Program-made: the position numbers and the translations under genes
Shown: piece after piece, positions 36,837 through 47,814 of the stretch
Layout of the letters: every line of letters begins with the position of its first letter
Position numbering within the stretch: the first letter of the stretch is position 1
Assembly (NCBI GenBank): GCA_946807835.1
Contig: OX327696.1
Location: forward strand, 1,500,501-1,564,500
Direction: 5' to 3'
Length of the DNA stretch: 64,000 bases
Source of the DNA: Ailanthus altissimus
Taxonomy: Eukaryota; Streptophyta; Magnoliopsida; Sapindales; Simaroubaceae
The notes under the pieces: generated by a model
Seen by the model: the letters and a program-made list of their open reading frames with translations, nothing else
Told to the model about the DNA's origin: nothing
Databases searched by the model: none

Positions 36837-39614
36837 TGACAGAACCTGACTCAGAATCCTACAATGTGGACCTAGGAAGACCATGCCGGGCACTCCAACG
36901 GAACGCTTTCCAAAGTCTGCTATCAACCCTGAAAATTTTCATGAGGCGAACCTTAAAATTCCTCTTAATTTCTGTCTGATATATTTTCATAAACACGGAA
37001 AAATTTAAATTTTTCTTAAAAAAATTTAGATTAAAACGGATAGAGTTTCCCCTATTTTTTTAAAAATCTATATTTCATAAACCTGCAGAAAATACACTCC
37101 AAATATTTCTCACATCTTTCAGCTGCAAATAGGACCTCCCATCCCTTCCCAAATCAATCAACACATGCATTCATGATCATACTTCAACAGACATCCATAG
37201 CAAGAAGGCTAACAATTTTAAAAAGGCATAAATATTCATTTTAGCTCAAAAATCTATTATGCATGCTATATAACGCAAAACTAAATATGATACATGTATA
37301 TGCACTAAATGTATACATATAGCCTTGTACATGCACAGGAGATAGTCGTAGAGCTGACCCACCACTAATCCATAGGAGAAACTCTAGGCTATACGCTGCT
37401 GGTTATACTTAGAGGAAAAATAGAAACACCAAAAACAAAGGGTGAGTTGATAAACTCAATGAATGGGTGTAAAATTTTAATAATTATGGAAACATCCTGA
37501 AAATTTTAAAAGTTCGAAAAACTGTTCTAAATTGTTTTTAAATCTCAAATACTAATAAAACTCTATCGAGCGGCTTTCTTTATTTAAAAATTTTAAAACT
37601 AAATGGGCTACTGCTGAAATCTGTAAACATTATTAACAAACATTTTCATTTTCTAAAAAACAACTACATATCTCATACAACTATCTAAAACTTCCGCTCG
37701 GTTTTAGTCTGTCTGAAAAGCACCAATGGTTACCTTAATGCTGGACCCACTCGTCGACGTAGCCAACAAAATGAGTCGGTCATAGGGTGGTCTCCGTTAG
37801 CAACAACCACTGTGACCAATCTAATAAACTGATAAATTTGAAACATTTCACTGTCTATGTGGCAGAATATACATCGCGAACATATAGCGAGACAACACCC
37901 TGTAGCATAAACGACTCACAGACTCGACACCTCGACTCTCCGAAATTAGCAGTACTCAATCCAATTGACTGACCTGCCCACGCATACAAGGTGTACTGGC
38001 TGGGTCTATATTATCCCCATAGGGATCTGAATCTAATAGCTAATAATTGATAAACAGGGTACCACTGGCCTTTGAAAACTGATAATATTCTAAAAATATT
38101 TCTTACTGCTGAAAAATAAATATCTAAACTGTAGAAAATACTGAACTGTAATTCTAAAATTTTTGCGGTATTTTCAAATGATAAATTTTTAATTCTCATT
38201 ATCTCAAAAATATCAAATAAAATATCACTATGCTTTCCTTAATTCTTAAAATCACGTAACTTGAGTAAATTACCTGAAACAACAACATTTAAATTAGAAA
38301 GCACATAAAGACTAATAATTTAAAATAAACTGCATTTAATTTCTTTTGATCGCTTTTCCACTCATCAACTGTCATTCGCTAAAGTTTTATTTTCGGGCTT
38401 GTCCTTTCACCGGTTTCACCCTTCGGCACCTACAAAGTATAAATTACTCTTTAGCCCCCTTAAAATGGAAAAATTACCAAAATACCCCTAGTGCACATTT
38501 TCGTCCACCACCCAAAATTCCTTTCTAATTTATAATTCTTCCCCCAACAATCTCAATTTATAGACAAACTATCATTTTTTTGTCAAAGGGGTCCATAACC
38601 CCTTATAATTGTTTTTGGACATAATTACCCATAATCTTTGTCATAAATGACCATTATGTCCCATATCTTAACTTTGATTTTCACCCATCAAAACTCGGGT
38701 CCTGGAATTTATCTTAACCCTCAATTTTAGGTAATTACACTTGTACCACTAAAAATTCCAAAATGATCAAAATGACCCAAATGAGATTTTTATCATTTTT
38801 CAAATTTCTTCTTACCTATGGTCTTATCTACTCTCCAAATTCATTTTAATGCCCTAAATTTATTCAATTAAAATTCAATTATACAAAAAACCTAATTTAC
38901 GATTCTAGGGTTTGGAATTCTCACATTTTTAAGCAAGTTTATTCTTAATCCACCCTTGAATTTTACTTAGACACTTGGAAACAACTTAAATTTGGTGTGA
39001 ATTCCTTGATTTGACTTAGAAATTCCATGGGTATCACTGTTCATCTCATTCCCATCTTCATTTTCGAAATCCTCTCTCTCTCTTTGTTTTCTTTTTTCTT
39101 AACAATTCTTGAAAAAACAATACTTGGCCTTTATATATAAATCAAAAAATTGTATAATGGCTCTCCAAGACATGTCTAATTACCATTTAGTCCTCCAATT
39201 AAAAAGCCTTTGATTGGTAACCAATAGTTTAATAAATATTACTAATAACTAATAAAATATAATATAATATACTAATATATGTAATTGTCCCAATTTGATT
39301 GGTCCATATGTCTTAAAATACACATAATTATCCAACAAAAATAGATTGCTTAGGGTGTGATGCTTACACAAAAAATTATTGGTATAATTATTGAATTTTC
39401 ACTACTTAGTCAACCGAAAAATTTCAAAAATATTCGGTGAGCAACCAACGCCCAAATTGACTATGAAATTTTCCAATTGGATCTATTACGGCTCACGTAA
39501 ACACTTAAAAAAATATATTCTAAGAAGGATTGAAATCTGAAACTTCTACGGTTCCCTAATTGTCAAATACCCAAACTCTAGGTATCTAACTATTCATGAG
39601 AACTGGGCATTACA
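36837..39614 (-). repeat. 5' LTR of Gypsy-2, full length (2778 bp)
   Basis: Minus-strand ends are TGTAATGCCC and TTCTGTCA. It contains a TATA-like TTATATATAAAGG (plus 39129-39142) and a CT-rich run near 39070. No coding sequence is supported inside; short frames on either strand look incidental. Confidence 0.9.
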
Positions 39615-40084
39615 ATTATAATATTTAATGTAGTTGAAATTAAATTTAAAATTAAATTTTAGAATTATAATATTTAACGTAATTAAAATTAATATTTAAT
39701 TTTGAATTATAACATATAACGTAATTAAAATTAAAATTGAAATTGGAATTGGAATTATAATATTTACGTAATTGAAATCAAAATTAGAATTAACTTATAA
39801 TATTTAACATAATTAAAATTGAAAATTGAATTGAAATTATAATATTTAACATAATTAAAATTGCAATTGATTTTGAAATTATAATATTTAACCTATTTGA
39901 AATTTGAATTATAGCATTTAACATAATTGAAATTAAGTAATTAAAATTAGATTTAAATTTATAATATTTTAAGTAATTAAAATTAAAATTGAAATTGAGA
40001 TTATAACATTTAACATAATTAAAATATAAATTGAATTTGGAATTATAACATTTATTGTAATTGAAAGTAGAATTTTTTGTTATG
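39615..40084 (-). repeat. Family A array, minus orientation, right of Gypsy-2
   Basis: Continuation of the array interrupted at 31601. It starts with the duplicated ATTAT and then runs through about ten anchors to the right arm of the composite element. Confidence 0.9.
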
Positions 40085-40333
40085 TATTTTGTCTTTATTT
40101 TTTTATTAATTGTTATCATTGGAATAATATTTAATTTATCTTTCTAAATTTTTATATAAAATATGTTTTTTTTATAAAATAAATATTATAATAACATTAT
40201 TTTTTAATTTTACTTTTGGACTTATTTGATTTTAAATTTATAATTATGATTTTATGTGTTAATTATTTTACTATAGGGGTTTATATGAAAAACACTTTAG
40301 AATACGGCAGCCGGCTCACAGATGGCTGCACTG
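40085..40333. repeat. Right inverted-repeat arm of composite element
   Basis: Reverse-complement match of 24933-25205, ending GGCTGCACTG at 40324-40333. It ends ~175 bp before the TNL2 start codon. Confidence 0.75.
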
Positions 40334-40507
40334 TAGTCTTTCCCAGTAATAATAATAAAAGAAAGCAAGATGAAATTATAATGACACTTCCTAGAAGGTT
40401 CCCTGGAAGTAGCTAATTAAATCGTTGGCATCCTCCTTAATATATATATATATATATATATCTCACCTCATCCTAATACTTCATATCAAAATCATCTGGA
40501 CTGTGAT
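40334..40507 (+). promoter_or_regulatory. TNL2 upstream region
   Basis: Short 5' flank between the repeat arm and the ATG. It holds GATGAAATTATAATGACACT near 40370, AGTAGCTAATTAAATCG near 40408 (both resembling 17700-17770, so this flank was once repeated at another TNL-type site) and a TA run at 40439-40461, which could serve as TATA box. A transcription start cannot be placed. Confidence 0.5.
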
Positions 40508-42344
40508 ATGGCTTCTTCATCTTCTTCCTCTCCGCAAATAAAATACGATGTGTTCCTCAGTTTCAGAGGTGAGGACACCCGCTACAATTTCACCAGTCAT
40601 CTTCACGCAGCATTGCAGCGAAAGCAGATTGACACTTTCATCGATTACGAACTCAAGAAAGGAGATTATATTTCACCATCTCTTCTCAGTGCAATCGAAG
40701 GATCACAGATCTCCGTGGTTGTTTTCTCAGAAGGATATGCATCTTCGTCATGGTGTCTCGATGAACTTGTGAAGATCATGGAATGCAAGAACAAGTACGG
40801 GCAGATCGTAATACCAGTTTTTTATAACGTGGATCCATCACACGTAAGGAAACAGACGGGGGCGTTCGGGGATGGATTTATGAAGCTTGAACAACGTTTT
40901 CAAGAGAACTCGGAGAGATGGAGGTGTGATTTGAGAGAAGCAGCCAATATATCTGGTTCTCATATTCATGGCATCAGGTAACTGTAATAATATAAGAGTA
41001 ATATTTATCAACGATTAATATGGTGTAACGAAGAAAGAAAATAGTTTTGATATCAATAATAAATTATTTTTTATGAAGATTAGGTAAGTATGTTGCATAT
41101 TTTCTAATTGTTTTATTAGATGAAGTTCTAGATGTAAGTAAAATCTGTCTTAAATTAAATTAATTGAGGGAACTAAAAATACACACTATCTCTATTTCTT
41201 TTTGATCTGTTTGCACTTACTGTCATGTTTCGTATTTGCTAGGCCTGAATCTGAATTAATAGAGGATATTGTCGATGACATTTGGAAGAGTTTGAACGAT
41301 ATTTTTGAAAGTGATGATAATAATTATCTGGTTGGCGTAGGACCACGCATTAAGGAAATTGAATCACTATTAAGCATTGGGTCAACAAATGTTTTCATTT
41401 TAGGGATTTGGGGTATGGGTGGCATCGGCAAGACAACAATTGCTAAAGCTATTTTCGACAAAATCTCTAATAAATTTGAAGGTTCTTACTTTGTTGGAAA
41501 TGTTAGAGAAGCAGAGGAAAAAAATGGATTACCACAACTGCAAAGAGAACTCTTTTCGGCATTATTAGGTGACAGTAATTTGATGACCGGTATTTTCAAC
41601 CTCAAATCTCTAATCAGAAGGCTCAACCGTAGGAAGGTTCTAATTGTTTTTGATGACGTGACTCATCTAAGACAAATAGAATTCTTAATTGGACGTCTTG
41701 ATTGGTGTGCTCCAGCTCCAGAAAGTCGAGTCATAATAACAACTAGAGATGAACAAGTGATTAAAATATCTAGTGTGGATGAAAGATACAAAATATATGA
41801 AATGAAGGAATTAGAAGAAGATGATGCTCTCAAACTTTTCAGTCGACGTGCCTTCAAAAAAAATTATCCTGATGCAGATTATATGGAACTATCACGTGAG
41901 GTAATAAGATATGCTCATGGTGTTCCATTAGCTCTTGAGATTTTAGGTGGCTTTCTTTTTGAAATGGAAAAGGAAGACTGGGAAAGTGAAATAAATAAAC
42001 TGAAAAAAGGTCCTCATGTGGATATTCAGAAGGTTCTAAAAGTAAGTTACGATAACTTGGATAGGGAAGAACAAAATATATTTCTAGATATTGCATGTTT
42101 TCTTAAAGGAAAATATAAAAATGTTGTAATAAGATTCTTAGATGCCTGTCACTTTTCAGCAAAAGCAGGCATAAGAGTTCTACTTCGTAGGTGCATCATA
42201 AAAATATCACGGAAAAACACAATAGTGATGCATGATTTGCTACAAGAAATGGGCAAAGAAATTGTTCGAGAAGAATCCATCAATAATCCTGGAGAAAGAA
42301 GTCGATTGTGGCATTATAAAGATAGTTGTGAAGTTTTGGCATAA
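40508..42344 (+). CDS. TNL2: TIR-NBS receptor, truncated before LRR
   Basis: Two exons (40508-40977 and 41243-42344) joined by a GT-AG intron give ~523 residues. Residues 12-155 form a TIR domain (YDVFLSFRGEDTR, SPSLLSAIEGS with a Glu at ~64 where NAD-cleaving TIRs have their catalytic Glu, VIPVFYNVDPSHVRKQ). Residues ~185-515 form NB-ARC: P-loop GMGGIGKTT at ~214-222, kinase-2 VLIVFDDV, SRVIITTRDEQV, HGVPLALEILGGFL, FLDIACFLKG, and IVMHDLLQEMG with an intact MHD. All motifs of an active switch are visible. TAA at 42342-42344 ends the frame 6 bases before the exon's donor, so LRR exons are cut off. TNL1 reads ACAGAA where this has GCATAA. The start follows from the usual N-terminal MASSSSSS leader. 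Either a recent pseudogene or a TIR-NBS protein; the sequence cannot decide. Confidence 0.85.
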
Positions 42345-44573
42345 AACACGGTGAGTGACAATGATTTTCCTTTATATTTCATCTACCTAAAATTTAGATT
42401 AGTATTTTAATGCAAAATATTGTTTTGAATTATAAAAATCAGTAAAATAATAAATTTTGTACCAATATACATATAAACGGCACTTGTTGAGCCAGAGTTT
42501 AAATTTCTCAACTTAAAAAGAGAATGCTTTTTATTGTAATATTTGTTTTATAAAAAATAATGCACTCACTAGTTCGATATTCTTGTTTCACCAATCATTT
42601 CTTGACATAAATGCGCCCACTGGTTAATTAATCTTTGTTGAGATTATGATTATCTTGAGATGAGCTACTTTAGGAACTTATTTGTTCTGCAAAGCAAGTA
42701 AGATTTTAGAACATTGTGAGTGCATTATATATATTTGATGCTAAGTTATAGTCTTTCATTGATTATTAGGGGACAAAGGCAATTGAGTGCATCTCGTTGA
42801 ATATGAATGAAGTCCAGAAGTTTAAAATGAATGAAGTCCGGGAGTTTCAGTTACATCTCGATGCTTTTACAAAGATGCCTAACTTGAGATATTTGAGACT
42901 CATTGGAATCGACAAATGGAGACTCATTGGAATCGACCAATGCAATGTGTTCTGTAGATATTTGAGACTCATTGGAATCCACAAATGGAGACTCATTGGA
43001 ATCAACCAATCCAATGTGTTCTGTTTTGAAGGCCGTGGATTTAGAAAAGTGAGATATTTTGAGTGGCATGGATATCCATTAAAATCGTTGCCTTTAGGTA
43101 TTAATCTTGAGAATCTAGTTTCACTTATAATGCCTTGGAGCAGTGTTGAACAACTTTGGGATGGTGACCAGGTACGTCTTAATATTTATTTTGTAGTGTA
43201 TATGCGATGTGTAAATCTCATAGAGGCCAATTATTTGTATTGGTATCCGTTTCTATATCTATTTCTTTGTATTTTTTCGGCAGAATCTTGTTCAGTTGAA
43301 AGATATAGACCTCGGTTACTCCGAGCAATTAAAGAAACTCCCAAACCTCTCGCGGGCTACAAAACTTGAGACCTTTATTTTAACTGGCTGTTCAAGCTTG
43401 ATTGAGTTTCCAGAGATCTCGTCTTGTAATATACGTTACTTGTTTCTTGGGTATTGTAAAAAGCTTGAGAGTCTCCCAAGCAGCGTATGGAATTCGAAAT
43501 CTCTTAAAAAACTTTATCTTGATGGTTGCTCAAATCTTCGGATATTGCCTGAAGAACTTGGAAATTTAGAATCATTGAAGACGCTGAGCACTACCGAAGT
43601 TGCTGTAACGCAATCGCTATCATCCATTATATGTTTGAACAATTTAACGACAATAAAACTAATGAATTGCGGCATCACGGAGCTACCTGAAAGTCTTGGC
43701 CAATTATCCTCACTAAAAGAGTTGCGGCTGGACACAAACAATTTTGAGAGAATACCAGCAAGTATAGTACACCTTTCAAGGCTGGAAACTCTCATAGTAA
43801 GTTATTGTGAGAGGCTTCAATGCTTACCAGAGCTTCCACGCAATATCAAGGGAATTTTTGCATCTACTTGCACGTCGCTGGAATCGTTGTCGCCTTGCGG
43901 AGCTTATGATTATTGCTTGAAGAATTGTTTGAAATTGGAAAGGGTTGAGCTCAGTCAAATTATCAAAGACGCTGTATACGGTAATGCATGGTTGGAAGGA
44001 CATATTCGGGTAATCTGTCTCTACTTATCTATTTTTATACAATGTTAATAATATTACCGTTTATAAGTTCAACTATTCTTTTAAAAAAAAATTATGATTT
44101 TTGTGGAACTGCCTGGTAAAATCTGTTATCCGGGAAGTGAAATTCCAGAGTGGTTTAGCTTTCGAAGTATGGGATCTTCTATTACCCTGCCACGAAGTTT
44201 GTGCGGTAAAAAAATTGTTGGCATGGCTCTGTGCGCTGTTGCATCGTTTCAAGGTTACTTCAATAATACGACTTCAGTCATCGAATTTCATTGTCGCAAG
44301 TGTGGATTCCTTGGATCCGAAGGAATACTTGACTGTGGTATTCGTTCAGATCATGTATTTTTTGGGCTCTATCGTGGTCTTAACTATTGTTGCGACGAGG
44401 AGATGTTTTCACAGTTCTACATTACGAATGGTGAGGATTATAAATGGATAGAGTGGGATGATATTAAACAGATGGAGAATAACGCGGTGACAAAATGTGG
44501 GTTCCATATATTTTATGCCCAAGATTATAACATTGATGAGGCAGAGGAATCGAACCAGACTACAAAAGTTTAA
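42345..44573 (+). pseudogene. TNL2 stranded LRR and C-JID exons
   Basis: Downstream exons of TNL2, beyond its stop codon. First LRR exon 42770-43171 (GTKAIECISLNMNEV, then MPNLRYLRL, YPLKSLPLGI, WSSVEQLWDG), with a 69-bp unit duplicated in tandem; main LRR exon 43284-44009 (LKKLPNLSRATKLETF, LPSSVWNSKSLKKLYLDGC, ITELPESLGQLSSLKELRLD, LQCLPELPRNIKGIFA). Both have good GT-AG borders and open frames. The last exon encodes the C-JID start ICYPGSEIPEWFSFRSMG and runs to TAA at 44571-44573. Its acceptor looks lost: where TNL1 has GGAACAG this copy has GGAACTG plus a short deletion (44108-44118). Reading frames are otherwise intact, so the damage seems young. Confidence 0.86.
42887..43024 (+). repeat. 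69-bp tandem duplication in TNL2 first LRR exon
   Basis: Two units (42887-42955, 42956-43024), each 23 codons, the length of one LRR. Each contains a nested 24-bp repeat of GAGACTCATTGGAATC plus 8 bases. TNL1 has the same duplication (6154-6267) with the second unit shortened by 24 bp. Confidence 0.92.
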
Positions 44574-44954
44574 AGTTTTGAATTTTATAGATGTCATTTC
44601 GCTTAGCGTGTTTCCTTTTGGGCCAATGCAACTTTGTTTGCCTTTCTCAATTTTTTCAGAATTTGATGTACTTAATTTGATTCTCTTATCTTGAATTATT
44701 ATTAGTTTTCATTGGGGAAAAAAAAAACGGAGAAGCTGAAATAAATAGAAAATGGCAAGCAAATGTATGTGCACGGATTTGTCCACGGTCATATAAAATC
44801 TGCACAATGTTTTATCAATTTTTTTTTAAATATACGATAGAATATTGATTATTTTTATTGTTATTAAAAATCGTCAGTGGTTGCTTTCAAAAAAAAAATT
44901 GTCAGTCTTTCAATTATCAATTCTCAAAATCTTTAAAAAAAATATTTAACTTAG
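44574..44954. repeat. 3' flank of TNL2, first part of segmental duplication
   Basis: 44574-44650 matches the TNL1 3' flank. From 44720 (GAAATAAATAGAAAATGGCA) it matches 48446 onward in direct orientation. No gene. Confidence 0.75.
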
Positions 44955-45380
44955 TAAAAATGATAAAATCTATTCTAAAGTTGAATATGTATAATATAGC
45001 TTTGGAAACAAATATTATATACATATTGAAAACTACACTAAATTTGTACTTAAGAAAAAATTAGTTTAACTTAGTGGAGTAACTTGCGCACAAGTAGAAC
45101 AAGAGATTTGAGCTGATTTAACTCGGTGGAATGGTGCATAACTCAAGCAGAACAAACTAAATTAATCTAACGCATGTGCAGAGCAACTATACTAAAGAGG
45201 AGGGTACGCATATGGTGGTTCAAAATCTACTCCTATATAATATCATAGAAGCATATTTATTTTAAAATAAATATTTTTGCACTGAACGTAATCATAAGTT
45301 ATATTAAAATAAATTTTAAAAATATTTCTGAATATACTAAATAGCATAAATATTTATCTGTCTAAAATAATTCATGAGTA
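44955..45380 (-). repeat. Gypsy-1-family LTR fragment
   Basis: About 425 bp similar to 53975-54395 inside the solo LTR, same orientation (shared TAACGCATG, CAGAGCAACTA, TGAACGTAATCATAA and TTTCTGAATATACTAAATA phrases). It has no LTR ends. The partner copy of the duplication at 48.5 kb lacks it, so it arrived after the duplication. Confidence 0.85.
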
Positions 45381-46106
45381 AATATTTTTATTTTTATTAA
45401 AAGTTGTGAGTCGTTCAATAATTAATTTTCAAATGTAAGAGAAAAATACTTATTTGGACAAAATAGATAAATAAAAACTAAATTAGGATACTAAATTGCT
45501 TTAAATATATAAAATTATAAATTAATACATAAACAAAGTTGATTTAATGCATTTTTCATGAAAATATTTCATGGACTTTGTTGATCCAAAAAAATGGTTC
45601 TTGGGCCAACGAGCTTTAAATTTGTTTATTAGCGAGAATCAGTACTTCGGTCTCATCCTGGTTGGGCTTGCTTACAGAAGCATGAGTCTTCTCTTCCTCA
45701 TTGCTTATGGAAAAACTTGCAAAACACAAGCGAAACTATCTTGATGGTTTCGTCAGGGTAGATTTCGGTGAAGACTCTCCGATGCCTAAGTCAAAAAAGG
45801 TTTTTTTTTTATGGAAGACTAGTGAAAAAGTTAAGTAAAAATGCTGAATAATAAAGGAAAAAGATCATTTTTCTCTATGTGTTTAATTCTTTTGTTGCCT
45901 TTTGGGCATCATTCGAGCATCATCGTTTTCTGTATCTTTCTCCCTTTTTCATAGTATTGATCTTCAGAGGAATTTTTAGGTATTTTCTTAGCATATCCCT
46001 TGACATGCTTCTGATTCAACTTCTGTTGTGCTTCTGTCACACTCAAAATATCCTTCTATTGATCTTTTCTTGACATGCTTCTACTATGTTTTTGTCACAC
46101 ACTAAA
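45381..46106. repeat. Segmental duplication, copy 1
   Basis: Matches 48560-49274. Near 46000-46115 there are two to three direct copies of a ~60 bp phrase built on GACATGCTTCT, TCACAC and ATATCCTTCT. Contains short frames only; no gene is supported. Confidence 0.78.
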
Positions 46107-46115
46107 TATCCTTCT

Positions 46116-46700
46116 GAGCAAAGGACCTTTTTCTCCTACGAGTTTGATTTAATTCTTAATTTTATCCCACGAGTTTCAAAAACCTCAAATTTGTCCTAAT
46201 CTGTTAGTAAGATTCTGTTAGATTTAATTAAAAATCTCTTTTGATAGTATATTGATAAATTTGCCCTCAGTTATTATTTTAATTGATAATGGTGGTGTGA
46301 GTACATTATACAATGTACATGTGTCACTCATTAATAGGTTATTAAAATAAAAAGACATATGGCACACTTTAATAGGTTTAAAATATAATATTAAATAAAA
46401 ATTTATTTTATAATTAAAAAATAATTTAAGTAAATAAAATGAACCACCAACAGTGGCCACTACCGTCATCGGCCACCATCGGTTGTCGAATTTTGGTAAT
46501 GAAAATAGTCAAAATTTATGTCATTGGATTCTAATTTTTTTATATCTATACAATGGTGAAATCATTTTTATCCAAAAAGAAAGAAGGTGGCAAAAAAAAG
46601 ATCAAAAATAAGGAGAGGGTGACAGCCATCACTCGATTGTTCGATGGTAAACAATGGTGACCACCATCGACCATAACAGGCTGCCGATCGTTGATATATG
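46116..46700 (+). mobile_element. Mutator-like MITE, copy 1, right end missing
   Basis: Starts GAGCAAAGGACCTTTTTCTC right after TATCCTTCT (46107-46115), the same site where copy 2 sits in the duplicated segment. Matches 49284-49860 and then fades near 46700 without a right terminal repeat. No transposase. Confidence 0.72.
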
Positions 46701-47814
46701 GGACAAGTAATTGCTAGAATCTCTTTGTTTGTGAGACAAGTAATTAAATATTAAATAAATTAAAATTATTTTGATTATTTAATATTAGTACAAAGTCAAA
46801 CTATCAAATATTAAGTAAATTTAATTTTGAAGTTATCTTAACGACTTATGCAAGAAGTTTCAATTACTTTAAGAGTTAAGTATTTATGTTATAATTAAAA
46901 AAACAAAGAAATGAATTGATAAATTCATTTTGGTGGGGGCAGGTGGTCGGCTATTTTTAAGAAAATGTTTCTTTAAGTTTTGCTTAATGGTAAAGAATTT
47001 TGTAGTTAATTGACATGTGTGCCTAAATGACTAATTGGTGAAATAATTTATTGGCCAAAAGCATTTATCTTGTTTTTTTTGAAAATATACGGTCGGCCAT
47101 TTCTTTTGAACTTGGTTGTTGAATGAAAATTGTTTTCATTGGTTGCCTTAAGGGAGTGGACAGCAAAAGGATAGCAAATGGGTAAGGGCAAAAATTATTT
47201 TTGTTCTTAATTTCAAACGTTGAAATCCTATTCATTTTCTTTCCTAAAGGGGCCACACCATCAAAGCTTAGGGTTATTTTATTTGTTTAAAGTGTTGAAC
47301 AAAAGGCATAAAATAATTCTTCAATCATGAAACAAATAATTTAAGTTAAAGAGTTTGACTTAAAGTTGTACTTAAGAGTTAAATATAATTAGTTAGATTA
47401 AAATTGTTATTGTAGTAATTCAAACTCACTCTATTGAGTTTTAAAATTATTAACGGGTTTATTTTAAATGGTATTCTAGTATAAACTGTCCCAAAGATTT
47501 GTGATGTAGTTATTTTTAATTTTAGTATTAATATGATTAATATAATTTAATTTGTTCATTTTTATAATGAAATTTTTTTATTATTTTTATTATTTTAAAA
47601 AATTAAATTTTTAATTTTCGCTATGTATATTATGCATGTGATGCATATGTATTGAACAATGGACAAATGTACCTCATGCACGCACTGAATATACTAAGTT
47701 TTAATTGGCACTCAACAATAAAAAGGGAGAAGAGAAATAAAGAATAAGTTTTGATCCTCTAGACACCAAAACTACCCTCTTATTTTCTCTACAAGAAAGC
47801 TATTTTTTGGGTTA
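46701..47814. other. Unassigned DNA, possibly LTR-like
   Basis: No gene is seen. GGTCGGCTATT near 46946 and GGTCGGCCATT near 47091 are short GC-richer islands. Because a gag-like relic follows, this could include its LTR, but no ends could be found. Confidence 0.35.

Larger units (their letters stand above)
31602..39614 (-). mobile_element. Gypsy-2: Ty3/Gypsy chromovirus (Tekay-type), minus strand
   Basis: A nearly complete but inactive element. On the minus strand the order is 5' LTR (36837-39614), primer-binding site, gag, protease, reverse transcriptase, RNase H, integrase, chromodomain-like tail, purine tract, 3' LTR (31602-32051). Both LTRs begin TGTAAT or its derivative and end TGTCA, and the flanks carry the identical 5-bp duplication ATTAT (31597-31601 and 39615-39619). 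The two LTRs differ greatly in length because the 3' copy lost about 2.3 kb internally. Tekay placement rests on the integrase C-terminus and the EEPVRILD / RIPLVKVLW-type tail. Confidence 0.93.
24933..40333. mobile_element. Putative composite TIR-bounded element holding minisatellites
   Basis: The left arm (24933-25205) and the reverse complement of the right arm (40085-40333) match over ~250 bp with gaps. Both begin CAGT, then AGCC and CTGTG phrases, and share blocks such as AATAATGTTATTATAAT, ACATATTTTATATAAAAA and TAAATTAAATATTATT. A TA dinucleotide flanks each end, compatible with a 2-bp target duplication but weak evidence. Between the arms lie A arrays facing inward, a mitochondrial-like insertion, inverted B arrays and Gypsy-2. 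Without Gypsy-2 the span is about 7.4 kb. No transposase is visible. Alternatively the arms are separate copies of one small repeat; superfamily is undetermined. Confidence 0.55.

Noticed and set aside
24933..40333. Assigning the composite element to hAT, Mutator or Tc1/Mariner
   Set aside because: The CAGT termini hint at hAT and the flanking TA at Tc1/Mariner, but no 8- or 9-bp duplication is present and no transposase is visible, so superfamily is left open.
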